A stretch of 64,000 nucleotides of DNA from Cylicocyclus nassatus. Taxonomy: Eukaryota > Nematoda > Chromadorea > Rhabditida > Strongylidae. The notes under the pieces are model-generated. The model was not told where the DNA came from. It worked only from the letters and a program-made list of their open reading frames with translations, and did no database searches. The stretch covers positions 35,787,733 to 35,851,732 of the forward strand of contig CATQJL010000305.1 of assembly GCA_958299035.1 (NCBI GenBank), in the 5' to 3' direction. A program made the position numbers and the translations under genes. The first letter of the stretch is position 1. Each line of letters opens with the position of its first letter. Below are positions 35,018-46,893 of this stretch, piece by piece.

Positions 35018-37031
35018 ACTAGAAAGAAGTTGAGCCGAAATACTCGCTCTGTTTTTGTTCATGTGGCGGAGGAATATCGACGGGAAAGGGGGGGGGGGGG
35101 GGGTGACGAATCGTGAAATATTGGAAGTGGTTCACATCAGATAAAAGATTGACTTGTTTTCACGGAATTGTTTTTGAATCAACTTTCAAAAAATTTTTTA
35201 GCTCAATATGTCTTTGAAAATTTTCTTCGGGGGCGTCGCCACCTCCGCGCTTCCTTTTTTTGAATTTCAAGCTACGGCTTGCAACAATTTCGGGAAGCAT
35301 CTCCAAAGTCTATCCCAAATGCGTGGCCTTGGCTGTAAGAAATTTCTTCCATGTTCCTCCCCTGCTGCCAAAAGTTACATGGACCTCTCCTTGTTTGGTG
35401 TGGTTTTGAGTTGCGTTTCACCTTACCCATTGCGATTTTTGGGTACCTTTTGCTCATTATAGAAAAAAAAAACGAGGAAGGCTCTGTTTCTTACACCTGA
35501 TGGGTTCTCCCAAGCATTTGGAATTTCAGTTCTAACGAGAACGAAGATGGTAAGATGGTAAAAATCGACGATTATTTTCAAAGTCGAGCTCTAAGAATCT
35601 ATTCTTTGAAAAAGTTCTGGTTACTCTTTGGATGGCTGAGATTCAAAAAAATCTATTACTTTTGTTATGAATCCGAACAGTTGTAAACCTGATATTCAGA
35701 TTAGAATGCACGAAAGGGACTTGAACTAGGAGGGATTTTTTTCGTAACTAGTAAGCACAGCTAATTTTCCACACTTTTCCACAAAGTTTGAACACTTTCT
35801 CGAAACGGTATAAAGCGTCTAAAAGTGTATTCGATGGTCAATTACGAATGCTAAGCTCTAGCAGTAAATTCCTCTGCTACCGCATATCAGCTGCAGAAAA
35901 TGCTCTTGTGTTATAGATTTTACAAGCAGATATGGCAGCATAGTTTCGAAATTCTTATGCTTTACACTCGCCAGTTGCAAGTACACTATGTGGTTTTGTG
36001 ACTGATGCTTCCAAAGAGCTACTAAATCAAGATTTTTAGCAGAGTAAGATAATATATTCACAAGTAGCACATGTAAGCTAGCATACATTGATTTCTCGGT
36101 CCTTTGAGCTTCCTGTCTTTTTTTTTGTAGATTGAGTCACGATTCATCGTCATAGTTTATTCAGTCGTGCGTCAGACTTACCATTGTTAGCGTCGTTCAT
36201 GCCTGTTCATATGTTCCTTCTCTGTCGCTTCTAATGTGACTAAAAATTATTTTGTGACAGCCCTTTCACTAAGATCAGGCCACTTCCTTGTGAGTTATCT
36301 TGTAACTCTTCCATGTGTCGGAACATGTCCGTTAGCTCACATTTGAATGATACCATACCATTTTTCTCTACATATCTCATCGTATATATCTTCAACAACA
36401 ATTTTTATTCATTTGAATGAACTTTGAGCCTAACGTACAGAAAATGTGCTTTGTCTAGCTGAACTAAATTTCTGTCATAACTTGGAACAAAATTATCTGT
36501 TGCTCGGGTAATGTCTGTACTCATTCTGAAGAATTGAGGGTGATAGTAAGATTAGTCCCAAGCATGATTTTTGCGAAAATTGTCTGATTCATGAGTATAG
36601 TAACTGTCGTCATTTTGAGATCATAAATCTGCCTCGAATATTCGGGAAATGTGTAGTCGTAACGCTACGTGGGTTTTTACCTTGGCTCAGTTCAAAGTAC
36701 ACTCTGTCTGAACCATAAGAAGGCGACATGCAAATCCCTTGTCTTAGTACTTTCTCGCTACCTCGAAAGAACTGTGTAGTCTGTTGCAAAAAGCAAATGT
36801 TTCGACAAGATTTCGAAATTTTGAGTTTTGACGAACGAAGTTCGTCAAAACTCAAAATTCGAAATTCGAACTCAGACGAACGAACCTTTTGAAGTTTTGA
36901 GAGAAGTCATTTACTATTTTTCTTTGATTCAATATTTTCAGGTATTTTCGAATTACTTGTTCGTACGTTTCTCTTCCGATTACTTCAAGATAGCTTGGTT
37001 CGGATGTGCTAACCTTGTCATTCAACTTTTA
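35018..37031. other. Intergenic, upstream of the LRAT-fold gene
   Basis: No gene seen. It holds a 16-G run at 35088-35103 and a perfect 20-bp inverted repeat with a 3-nt loop at 36817-36859 (aattttgagttttgacgaac on the left). The promoter of the downstream gene must lie here, but no defining element is visible. Confidence 0.4.
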
Positions 37032-37069
37032 GGTATCTAACTCCTGGGTGACCGAAAAATTCACCGATT

Positions 37070-40000
37070 ATGTTAGCTGCTGGTCAGCTTATTAGCGAAT
37101 GGCAAAATGGCCAGGATATTGAGAGATACGTCGAGTTAGGAGATCTTTTGGAGTTCAGGAGAGTCGCATACATTGCTGGTGCTCCTCATGGCATCTACAC
37201 GGTGACTACATTGTGATGTCCATCTTCTCGCTATACTGATGATTTTAGCACTGGGCAGTGTACATAGGACGACATGATAATGTCCCTCTAGTGGTGCATC
37301 TGTCTGGAGAAGGGGCCGACTTCAACACTGGAGAGGGTGTCGGCAATGGCCCGTTAGATTCACTCGCTGGATCATCATCAGGCTTATTCAGCGGAGTCGC
37401 TGCGGAGGTCTGAACTAGTTCCTTCTTTAACAAATGAAGATTTAAACTCTCAAAGCTGCACAGTTCATCAATAATATAATATACTAGCTGGCTTACCCGG
37501 CTCCGCCGTATCCGGACCAAACTTGGCACACATACACTTCGGGCCCCGGCGGGTGTCACAGTCCACTTTTCGTTATCGATCGATGTCGATTTTACCGATT
37601 TTATCGATTTTTTTGCAGAGTTCACCTACAGGGCTAGGAGTTGGCACAGGGGGGGAAGTGAGCATGGGGATTCCGAATACAACATTAGTTTTCAGGATCG
37701 TCCATTACTTTTATCGATTTTATCGATTTTTTTTGTAAAGTTTGACCTGCGGGGCTGGGAGTTTGCACAGGGGGGTTATCGAGCATGCTGATTACGAACA
37801 CAATATTAGTTTTCAGGATCGTCCATTACTTTTATAGATTTTATCGATTTTTTTGTAAAGTTCGACCTGCGGGGCTGGGAGTTTGCACAGGGGGGTAATC
37901 GAGCATGCAGATTACGAACACAATATTAGTTTTCAGGATCGTCCATTACTTTTTCGATTTTATCGATTTTTTGAAAATTTGAGCTAGGGGGCTGGAATTT
38001 GGCACAGGAGTGTAATCGAGCATGCTGATCACCCCCCTTGGGGATGATCAGCATGCTCGATTACCCCTCTGTGCCAACTCCCAGCCCCCTAGCTCAAATT
38101 TTCAAAAAAAATCGATAAAATCGACAAAAGTAATCGATAATCCCGAAAACCAATATTGTATTCGGAATCCCCATGCTCGATTACCCCCCTGTGCGAACTC
38201 CCAGCCTCGTAGCTCAAACTTTGCAAAAAAATCGATAAAGTCGATAAAAGTAATCGATAATCCTGAAAACCAATATTGTATTCGGAATCCCCATGCTCGA
38301 TTACCCCCCTGTGCCAACTCCCAGCCCCGTAGCTCAAACTTTGCAAAAAAAAGATAAAATCGATAAAAGTAATCGATAATCCTGAAAACCAATATTGTAT
38401 TCGGAATCCCCATGCTCGATTACCCCCCTGTGCCAACTCCCAGCCCCGTAGGTGAACTCAGCAAAAAAATCGATAAAAATCGATAAAATCGATATCGATC
38501 GATGACGAAAGGTAGCCTATGACACGCGCCGGGGCCCGAAGTGTATGTGTGCCAAGTTTGGTCCGGATCGGTTCAGAAATGGAATTTTCTATTCGGAACA
38601 TACGTACATACATACATACATACATACAGGGTGCGGCAAAAGTCTGGGAGCCTAACTTTGCAGTACTGTAATTACAAAGATACTGATGGTTTTGAATTCA
38701 ATTTTATGCCACATAATGCTGCGGTCATCCTCTACAGGATACACTTTATTTGGCTGGAAATGGCTGCCATATATTTTTGTAAGAATGGAAATTACCAAAC
38801 TAGTACTTTTGCACGGAATTTTTGGTATTTACAATTTTTGCTGTAACTAGAAATGCTGTTAATATTTTACAAAACTTCGATGCATACAACATAGAAGAGG
38901 CTTTGTGCTATTGTGTCCTAGTTTTGCTTTTGCCAGGAGCTGTTCTTGCATGAACGGAAAATAAAAGTTTGCGAATGTTACCTACGTGCCAGTGGAAATC
39001 CGTCTTCAGAACAAATTTAAAAGCTATAGAATGCTCAACAGGCGCTGAGACCAGAGCTGTATTTTTTGCATAAGTCTCCTAAATTAGAATCTATTGGAAT
39101 TCGGCTATGGGAACACCTTTTATACTTTTCATACGATATTTTTAAGTTTTTATTAGCGCAATTGTAGCCAAAGTTTCGGTATGCGACGTACACATGCTTC
39201 TAATTGAAAATCCAATATTTTTATTCCTAAGCAATGCAAAAAAACTCTTTTGGAAGTATGTTGTAGACAAAAGTTTGCTCTATCACGCTGCCATTTGACA
39301 AGGTGAAAGGAGCAGTTATTGTGAAGGCATGTGGCGAATTCCATAACGACTACCTGCGTGCTATGACAGGTGGACTTGCCAAGATTTTTTAGGGCTGCGT
39401 GGAAGCCAAAAGAGGCAGTTTTGCAATTCAAGTACTGGGCTGTATCTGCAATGGTTCGCGTTATGTGTGCGCCAGATTTTTCGTTTCTAGGTACTTCCGT
39501 TCTCGTTTTGTACGAAAAAGTACTAGGCTCCCAGACTTTTGCCGCACCCTGTACATACATACAGACAGACAAACAGACATTCAGCTTTATATATAAGATT
39601 GAAACTGTAGTAGATTTTGATTTAGGTATAGCGGGATGGCAAACAGGAGGGGGGGGGGAGGGTTGGTCGCGAACTCCTTTGAATAGTTTATATGATCCGC
39701 AAAATTTTGCATATAACATGTCGCTCATGATAAATAGCAAAAATGGTTAGAAATTTTGTGTTAGCTAGGCTAATCTTAGTGAATTTTCAATCTTGTGGCG
39801 TGCTTGACGACCTACGTTTTTTTTCAGATTATATGGTTAAAACAGTAAACATTTTGAGATTCTCCTCAAATTAACGCCATACTTTCCATTAACAGAGATC
39901 CTTGTCTCCCTTGTCTCATCTGGAACAGTCTTTCTGCTATCGCCACAGTTGAATATCTATAGTTTACTGTTTACGGTTTTTTTTTGTTAGGTACGATGTG

Positions 40001-40520
40001 ATTCAATAGCTTCTGTTGCTGGTGATGACTTAGTTCGAGTCAACAATGGCCAAGATGCAGATCATGATCCTTTTCCTCCTACGATCGTTGTCGAACGGGC
40101 TACTTTACAGGTTCGTTGTTTACGAGGAGTAAGCAACATTTTGTTGTTCAAAATTGTTTTTAGCTAGGAGCTGGTAACTACAATCTAGTTCTGAATAATT
40201 GCGAACACTTTGTAAAATGGTGTCGATACGGGAACAGAATTAGTAGTCAGGTTAGTAGTTCATTTCTATATCTTGGATACATTGTCTGAGCTGATTTATA
40301 GTGCATTAGAGAAATAAAATTTTTCCACAAAGAAGATGATTCCAAAAATATTAATATTTAGGCTGTCGCCGCTAAGAGTCTTCTGTTAGGAACAGCTTTA
40401 GCTGCAGCAGGTGCTTCACCAATGGTAGCTTTTGGAGCGGGTATGGCGATGTTCACTCTTGCAACGCCGGTGTCAAAGCTGATCAGTCGTTATTATGGCT
40501 CTAACTTCTCATTATTCTGA
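37070..40520 (+). CDS. LRAT-domain (NlpC/P60-fold) protein, five exons, 218 residues
   Basis: Exons 37070-37201, 37249-37407, 39991-40110, 40164-40250 and 40362-40520 all join in phase at GT-AG introns and give 218 residues ending FSLF-stop. The Met at 37070 is preceded by an in-frame stop and by a TTTTAG acceptor at 37027-37032 that could be a trans-splice site. Exon 2 opens with HWAVYIG (His45), and exon 4 carries NCEHFVKWC with Cys150. This His...Cys pair is the LRAT/PLAAT-family catalytic arrangement, used for acyl transfer on phospholipids or retinoids through a thioester. The last 50 residues contain a long small-residue hydrophobic stretch (LLLGTALAAAGASPMVAFGAG), a likely membrane anchor. 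Intron 3 is 2.58 kb because two repeat elements sit in it; the other introns are 47-111 nt. The substrate is unknown; nematode LRAT proteins include regulators and putative phospholipases. Confidence 0.9.
37487..38578. repeat. Palindromic satellite element in intron 3: 4 + 4 units of ~120 bp
   Basis: A ~120-bp unit (atcgagcatgctgatta, ttttcaggatcgtccatta, tatcgattttatcgatttttt, ggctgggagtttgcacaggg) occurs four times forward to about 38030 and four times in reverse to about 38460. The symmetry centre is near 38036 at gatcacccccc/ggggatgatc. Outer arms (atccggaccaaacttggc / gccaagtttggtccggat) close the palindrome. It is followed by a tacatacata microsatellite, and the distal tail (acagacagac...tatatataag, 39552-39598) lies beyond an inserted MITE. 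Confidence 0.85.
38627..39551. mobile_element. 925-bp MITE with 28-bp identical terminal repeats, TA target
   Basis: Ends are CAGGGTGCGGCAAAAGTCTG (left, continuing ggagccta) and the exact reverse complement on the right, flanked by TA (38625-38626, 39552-39553). It sits inside the tacatacata microsatellite of the intron element. No transposase is recognised. The perfect 28-bp ends suggest a recent insertion. Confidence 0.85.
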
Positions 40521-41704
40521 AAGCCTTTGAGTGTGGGCAAATACCTAGTCTGACTAAGAGATGCGTGTATGAACTCCTCATTCCCTTGCCATATCACTTA
40601 CGAAATCCTCCGTAACTTACCACTGTTCCCAAAACAGCTTTCGTTAAAGCGTGTAATTCTACCATTTCTTGGCTTTACGATTCAAAGTTTTGATTCCTCT
40701 GTATACAGCCTGTTCCTCTACCTTCTGTTCAGTTTTACCTAGAAACTAACTCTTCACGCCTAGCCTGCTTGTAGATGTGGCGTCCTTCATTTTTAGCAGG
40801 GGCTTCAATCACCTGTGCTATATTTGCTATTTACTCTGATATAATTGATGTTGTTCAATTTACAAAACTGTGATTGAAGTTATATGAGTATTGAGTTATA
40901 TGATAAACAACAAGAAGAATCCTTCCTTGTATTCAATCACAGGAGGCAGGATTTTGTGAGTTCGCGTTTAGCTCACACGAGAACCTATATTATGTGGCAC
41001 AGGGTATGACTCTTACTTCTGTCTCATGCGCACGGCTGTCTTCATGAGCTCAATTCCACAACTTGAAAGTTAGAGGCATTCCAATGTGTATTTCTTTGCT
41101 TTTTCCAAACCACTTTCATGAAGGATCAGGAACTTTTTTCTCCTCAGTGCGTTGCCTATTTCAAGTTGCTTCATTATCTTTGGGGCAGGTCAAAGAATTG
41201 CTTCTAGGTGTTTTTTATGGTGGGCAGTAGTAGGGCGGCAATTTACCTAGAATTCTACTCCTTCCGTCTTTGTATGTGGCGCACTCGTTCTTCGAAATAC
41301 TATAGATTACCATATAAACTACGGTACGTGAGCGCGTGAGCGACGCCTCTCCGCAGGCAATGTGAAAAAGCTCTATAGATATCTTACAGCTACAAAAGTA
41401 GAGAACGACAAAGGATAAGGATCATAAAGATTTTGCATTGTTGCGGTGAATGGATATAAGTCATTGGTACATTCCCATGCTCCATCCATATAAGGTACTC
41501 CTCGTGGGTCAAGGTAATTCCATGGGTAGCACTAACGCAACTGTGAATCTGCAAATTTTTTTCCTTGAACGTAGAGCTGAGAATATGTCGGTCTAGCTTG
41601 AGGTCGATTTCGCGGTCTGTACCAATTCTCGGTACGTCACGACATTGTATGTATCTCAAAAATGAATGGACTGCACGTGTAGACAAGCCTTGGGTAAGTT
41701 CAGA
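40521..41704. other. Intergenic; minus-strand frame at 41390-41719 unassigned
   Basis: The 109-codon minus-strand frame overlaps the end of the next repeat element and shows no known domain. No other gene signal. Confidence 0.3.
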
Positions 41705-42094
41705 TACAGGGCTGGCCATAATTATAAAGACACTCTAAAAATTGTCGTAATTTTCGTTTTTATCAATGAATCTGTGTGAAACTTTGCTGTATTGTGCGTA
41801 TGTCAACTCTCCCATGACCCTTCAAACGGCTTCCACTCTTGTTGAGTTTGAACGGAGAAAAACGAAAAAATTCGAAGCCCTTAATTAAAGGTGGACAAAA
41901 TTATAAAGACACCTGGTTTTTCTAATCACTATCGCATTCGTTGGCTCTCAAATTTGTTTACATAATTATATCGTAAAATGTGAACTTTTGCAACACTTAC
42001 GGCCTGTCTTCCTATTCAAATAGAAGCGATCGCTGCATTTTTTTGCTTTCAAAAGCATCAAAAGTCAATCTGTTTTAACAAACAGCTGGTTTAA

Positions 42095-44016
42095 AGGCAG
42101 CGGCTCGGCAGATTCTTGATTTGAAGTGTTTTTGCTTACCTGGGCTAATTCGAGGCGCTGATTCCAAAAACCTACTTTGAAGAGCGCGAAAATGGCAAAA
42201 ACCACCCCAAGGCGTCCCATTTTGAATTTGGACGAGTGAGCACGCCCCGCTATGGTTAGAGAGACAGAATCGTTGCGGGACCGTCGCAGTCTGTTCTCGT
42301 GTTTGTGGTATCAGCAACCTTCCATGTCGAAATTTCGGGTTGTTCGGTTTTGGCGAGCTGCTGCCTTTGAGGCGTTTTTAAGCCCTTGTTTATTTCAAAT
42401 GATGGTCATAAAATCTACTGAGCATTTTCGATAGATGAGGTGAGGAGTGCTCCCATAAACTCTGCGTAATCGCTGATATTGACTAACTCCAACACCACAA
42501 AACTCGATTTAAGCAACAGAAAATACTGTAATTTAGCCATTACATCAGAAAAAAGGGGATTGGGCACTCTGTTCAGCCGCAGTTGACATCCCCTGAATGT
42601 TGAGTGGAGCACCTGCACAAACAAAGCCAACTCAGACCACGAAATAAAGCAGGAGACGCACTTCAAAATCTTAGCTAATCTCATTCATCGGGTGAAGTAT
42701 GACATTAAACACAGGGGGAAATGGAAAGATCTAGGGTTATGTCGAATTTTCTGCTCGCAATTTTCGTGAAAAGTTTTTCAGATCTCAATCGCAACTGCAT
42801 CATTAGGGAAAATCGGAAGTTGTTCCAAATGCTGCATCACCATGTAGGCGATGTGACAGATCCACTTCAGCGCGCTATGAACATTGCAAACAGAGTTCTG
42901 TTAATTAAAAGCGTGGCAACCCTATATAGGGTTGCCACGCTTTTACTTTTGTAGCAATAACGCGCTTTTGTAGTTATTTTCTGACTCACAGAAGATTATG
43001 GCAGCCCGCTGATCGCCTGTCGCTGCCCGCTCGCTACTTTTTCCGAGTTATCGCCGCCCGCCCACTGAAACTGCTTGCTATCGCTGCCCGCTGAGAGTTT
43101 CCAAATGTCTGAGATGGTGAGGTCGAAGTCTGTCCATCAACTCAGACAATCGCCGGGGGCAGGCGGGCACCGGAAAAATAGATTGCTGATCTCTCGCCCC
43201 CGCTCGCGGATTTTTTGGAAAGCAATCAGGACTTTTCGGAAGACCGCTTGCTGAGTTCTCCATTCCTCAGAGATTCAGCAATATATCTGCAAAAGATAAA
43301 AGCGAAAAAATTTCAACAGGCGGTCTCTCAAAAATCCGCTGACTCAGCAAGCGGTCTTCCGAAAAGTTCTGATTGCTTTGCAAAAGAATCCGCGAGCGGG
43401 GTGCGAGAAATCAGCAATCTATTTTTCCGGTGCCCGCCTGCCCCCAGCGATTGTCTGAGAATATCAGCGATTACGCAGAGTTTATGGAAGAAAATGCTCA
43501 GTGGAGTTTATGACCATCTTTTGAAATAAACAGGGGCTTGAAAACACCTTAAAGGCAGCGTCCGAGCAGGTCCGACGATCTCAAGAAAAGCACAGATTCC
43601 TACAGCTCCCACCCCGATCAAGGTGTTGCCCAAGTGGCATCGCTCCACTTTGCTTCTGAAGCGAGAAAACGGCTCAGAAGTGGCGACAGGGACACCCCTT
43701 TACGGTCGGCGGCGACATGCCCGCCCATCCAAGGATTTCACGTTAGATGTGCAGGTTGCCAAATCACTGTCATAACTGTGGACGGGTTGCAACTTCGTAC
43801 TGTCATAACCGTGCCGCAACACAATATTGCGGCGTCCTGCATCTCTGGTTTCTGACCAGGGGGTGCTCGTCCGGAGGCCACTGGAAGGGGCTTCCGAAAA
43901 CCTCGGATTTCTTCGTTTTCACGGATTTCTTCGAGGCTTATATTCGCATTTAGGGCGACGAGTAGAACCAAATAAGGCAGTAAACCGGAGGTCGTCAATC
44001 TGACCGGACGCTGCCT
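42095..44016. mobile_element. TTAA-flanked composite inserted at the palindrome centre
   Basis: TTAA at 42091-42094 and 44017-44020; both ends begin AGGCAGCG, as in the 25.8-kb MITE. Within it, another TTAA-AGGCAGCGTCC end at 43549-43562 pairs with the right end to outline a 464-bp unit (43553-44016). A copy of the motif at about 42359 (gctgctgcctttgag) closes a left unit. The middle (about 42366-43548) again folds on itself: tttatttcaaatgatggtca / tgaccatcttttgaaataaa, then ggcaggcgggcaccgg / ccggtgcccgcctgccc, then agtccgaa-type hairpin sequence near 43290. Confidence 0.75.
42906..42945. repeat. Perfect 40-bp palindrome
   Basis: From taaaagcgtggcaaccctat to its exact reverse complement with no spacer, centre at 42925/42926. 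It may be two abutting MITE termini or a cruciform-prone centre of a larger foldback. Confidence 0.85.
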
Positions 44017-44572
44017 TTAAACTAGCTGTTTGTTGAAACAGATTGACTTTTGATGCTTTTAAAAGCAAAAAATGCAGCGATCGCTTCTATTTGAGTAAGA
44101 AGACAGGCCGTAGATGTTGCAAATGTTTCACATTTTACGAGGTAATTATGTAAAAAAATTTGAGAGCCAACGAATGCGATAGTGATAAGAAAAACCAGGT
44201 GTCTTTATAATTTTGTCCACCTTTGATTAAGGCCTTTTTCGAATTTGTTCTCTCCGTTCAAACTCAACAAGACTGGAAGCCGTCTGAGGGGTCATGGGAG
44301 GTTGATTGACACGCGTAGAACAGCAAATTTTCAGAAAGATTCATCGATAAGAACGAAAATTACGACGATTTTTAGAGTGTCTTCATAATTATGGCCAGCA
44401 CTGTATGTTGCTCTAATGGTCCATTAAGTGCGGAGACATATACATTTTGTCTTTATTTGAAAAGTTAAACGGGCCCTTAGATTCACATCAGAGTTCTCGA
44501 AAAAAGTTTTACAAGGCCAAAAATATACAAAAATCAAAGTATGCGCAGCCTTTTTGTTCAAATCATAATAAA

Positions 44573-45209
44573 CAGTGTGTCCCAAGAAATGTGCACACTG
44601 TTCAATCGTTGATAACTCTTTTGCAATGCCTTTCTGCAAAATTTGAGCACTGTAGAGCTGGCTTCAATTTAGATTTATAGTCAGATCATCGATTGCACTT
44701 CACTACTGTAAGATTACCGTAGGAACTTTGAGAATGATTCCAGACCATGAAAAGCCCCAGTATGCCTCAGTGAAAAAACCCATGCAGGTTCAAAACTTTT
44801 ATGCTAAATAATCAGTGTCGCTGAATTCAAACATGAGATTGGCACTTTACGTGATGCTTCTTCCCAAGTTCTTTCAGGTGAATCGTGACAGCGTTAGGCC
44901 AATGCTCGTCAGAATGATTAAACCTTTAAAAACCTCGAAAAGTCGTAAAATTTTGTTTGAAGTCAGCATGCGTAAAAATAAACGATCTTCCAGATTTCCT
45001 GAGAGATATGTCATTTAGTCTTTTTCACTTTTCCTGCATGCTGGTGCGCCTACCGTAATCTACAGCAAAGGAAAGCGACCTTGATTCACTCTTTACTGCA
45101 GATCTAAGTTAGAGCCCAGCTTTGGAACAGAATGGTACTTGAAAATCGAGGGATATAGGCAAGAGAGTTCCAACGATCAAAAAGTGTGCACAGTTTTTGG
45201 GACACCCTG
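44573..45209. mobile_element. 637-bp mariner-type MITE, CAGNGTGTCCC family
   Basis: Left end cagtgtgtcccaagaaatgt, right end gcacagtttttgggacaccctg followed by TA. The arms carry cactgttcaatcgttgataac / ccaacgatcaaaaagtgtgc. Non-autonomous. Same family as 31878 and 59981. Confidence 0.8.
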
Positions 45210-45722
45210 TATAATGCCAAAACGAGTGCGTGACGTTTGTAAAGCGAAAAAGTCATGAATATGCTTGCAAAACTTTGAACAACTTGACTCCAACCTGACT
45301 CTATTGCGTTAAAAGACTATTACAAAAAGTAAACGATAGGAGTTGTAATCTTGATTGCTTTTTATGGACTCGTTTCAAGAGGAGTACCCTAATGTCACGA
45401 GTAAAAGGCGCACTTCTGCTCTAGTAAATGCGAGCAATTCGGCCGCGTCGTTGTACCTAGTGAAACGGTTGCGATTCCACATATCTTTTAGATAAGGGGT
45501 AGTCTCCACCCACACGGGCAGCTAGCATGAGGCAGTGATGATAAAGGCGCGAGGTTTGTTGCAAAGAGCGCAAGACCTCCCCTTTCGGGACATAGTTGTC
45601 CTCGAGCGGCACTGTAGGAGGCACTTTGGTCGCAAAGGGGTTTGGCGTACTTGAGTCGCTCAAGTGTAGTGAAAATATCGCATTACTCGTAAAATTAAGA
45701 TTTTTATATAACGTAGCTTTCC
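45210..45722. other. Unassigned stretch between two repeat elements
   Basis: A minus-strand frame at 45457-45747 (96 codons) has protein-like composition in its C-terminal half (LMLAARVGGDYPLSKR) but no recognised domain, and it runs into the neighbouring foldback. Confidence 0.25.
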
Positions 45723-46364
45723 TTACAAGGGAACGATCCCAACTCAAGGTGGCGAATTAGAATGGACCGCATATCATTAGATGCGTCTTGATGAGCTGAT
45801 TCCAAATGTACCTTCCATATCTGCGACAAAGTTATCTGTAGGAAGTTATGAAAGGTTAAAAATGTGAAGTAACGGGGGTTTTGATGCAGAATTTGCTTTA
45901 AAATCCAACTTGGAAGTGCACGTAGCATCATATTGAGTGTACTGATTTCACGGAATGCTCACATTCAAAAGAAACGCAAATAAGCGTTTTTGAAAAGCTA
46001 AAAAGCAACTAAAGTTCTTTGGTAAAAGCTACAAGCAATAAAAAGTCCAAATTTGGCAAATATACAGCGCAATATCTCGAAAATTAGTTGTTCAAAAACA
46101 CTTATTTGCGTTTCTCTAGAGTATAAGCATTCCTTGAAATCAGTACACTCAATATCATGCTAGTCATACACTCCCAAGTTGGATTTCGAAGCGAATTATG
46201 CACTAAAACCCCCGTTACTTTACGTTTTTAACCTTTCATAACTTCTTCCAGATAACGTTGTCGCAGATGTGGAAGGAAGATTTGCAATCAGCTCATCAAG
46301 GCGCATCTAATGTTATGCGGTTCATTCCAATTCGCCACCTTAAGTTGGGATCAATCCCTTGTTA
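45723..46364. repeat. 642-bp foldback with TTACAAGGGA ends
   Basis: ttacaagggaacgatcccaa at the left pairs with ttgggatcaatcccttgtta at the right. The arms remain paired for about 240 bp (gcgaattagaatggaccgca, taacgggggttttgatgc, gagtgtactgatttca). Ends of the same kind close the foldbacks at 56940-57413 and 61155-61612. Confidence 0.8.
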
Positions 46365-46365
46365 G

Positions 46366-46707
46366 AGGCAGCGGCTCGGCAGATTTCGTTTCCCAGTTCT
46401 TCACGTTTTCGGAGTCTTCTCGCCATGAGAAACCCGTATCTAGGCTTTTCAGCGCATGAAAATGGCAAAAAGGCGCTTTTTCCAAAGCTCTTCAGGTAGC
46501 CTTTAGTGCAGAAGTGGGCGGGCTTGGAACAATAAAGGCGAGCCGCGGTTTTTTTCGGCGTATCTTCACTGAATGCGGACCTAAAAAGCTTCGGAAAAAG
46601 CGCATTTGCCATTTTCGTGCGCTGAAAAGCCCAAATATGGGTTTTTCATGGCGAGAGGATACGAAAAGGTGAAGAACTGGAAAACGAAATCTGCCGGGCC
46701 GCTGCCC
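46366..46707. mobile_element. 342-bp TTAA-type MITE, foldback
   Basis: Left end AGGCAGCGGCTCGGCAGATT after TTAG; right end aaatctgccgggccgctgccc before TTAA (46708-46711). The interior arms pair through tttcccagttcttcacg / gtgaagaactggaaaac and the repeated ttggccattttc-like block. It belongs with the AGGCAGCG elements at 25793 and 42095. The left TTAA has one mismatch. Confidence 0.75.
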
Positions 46708-46893
46708 TTAATGCTTGTTCGGATGGAAGACGTCAACTTTGTAAGGAGCGTTGACTCAAAAGCGACTTTTGGCATTTTTCAAAGCACAATTTTGAACCTA
46801 ACACTTTCAAATGACTGTAAGAACAACTCGATCATTGATCTGATAGAGCGACATTGCATATGTTACTTACTTACTTACTTAGATGGCCCGTCC

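Larger units (their letters stand above)
41707..44403. mobile_element. 2.7-kb foldback element with long arms, TA target, other elements nested in its centre
   Basis: Ends CAGGGCTGGCCATAATTATA and, read inward from the right, CAGTGCTGGCCATAATTATG, flanked by TA (41705-41706, 44404-44405). The arms stay paired for about 385 bp, to cagctggtttaa at 42094 and ttaaactagctg at 44017, so the outer element alone is an almost complete palindrome whose centre was a TTAA. Everything between is a set of further inverted repeats. No transposase was found. Confidence 0.85.

Noticed and set aside
38022..38436. Repetitive frames with ~40-residue internal repeats (NPHARLPPCANSQPRS type)
   Set aside because: Translation of the 120-bp satellite units in the intron, in both orientations of a palindrome.
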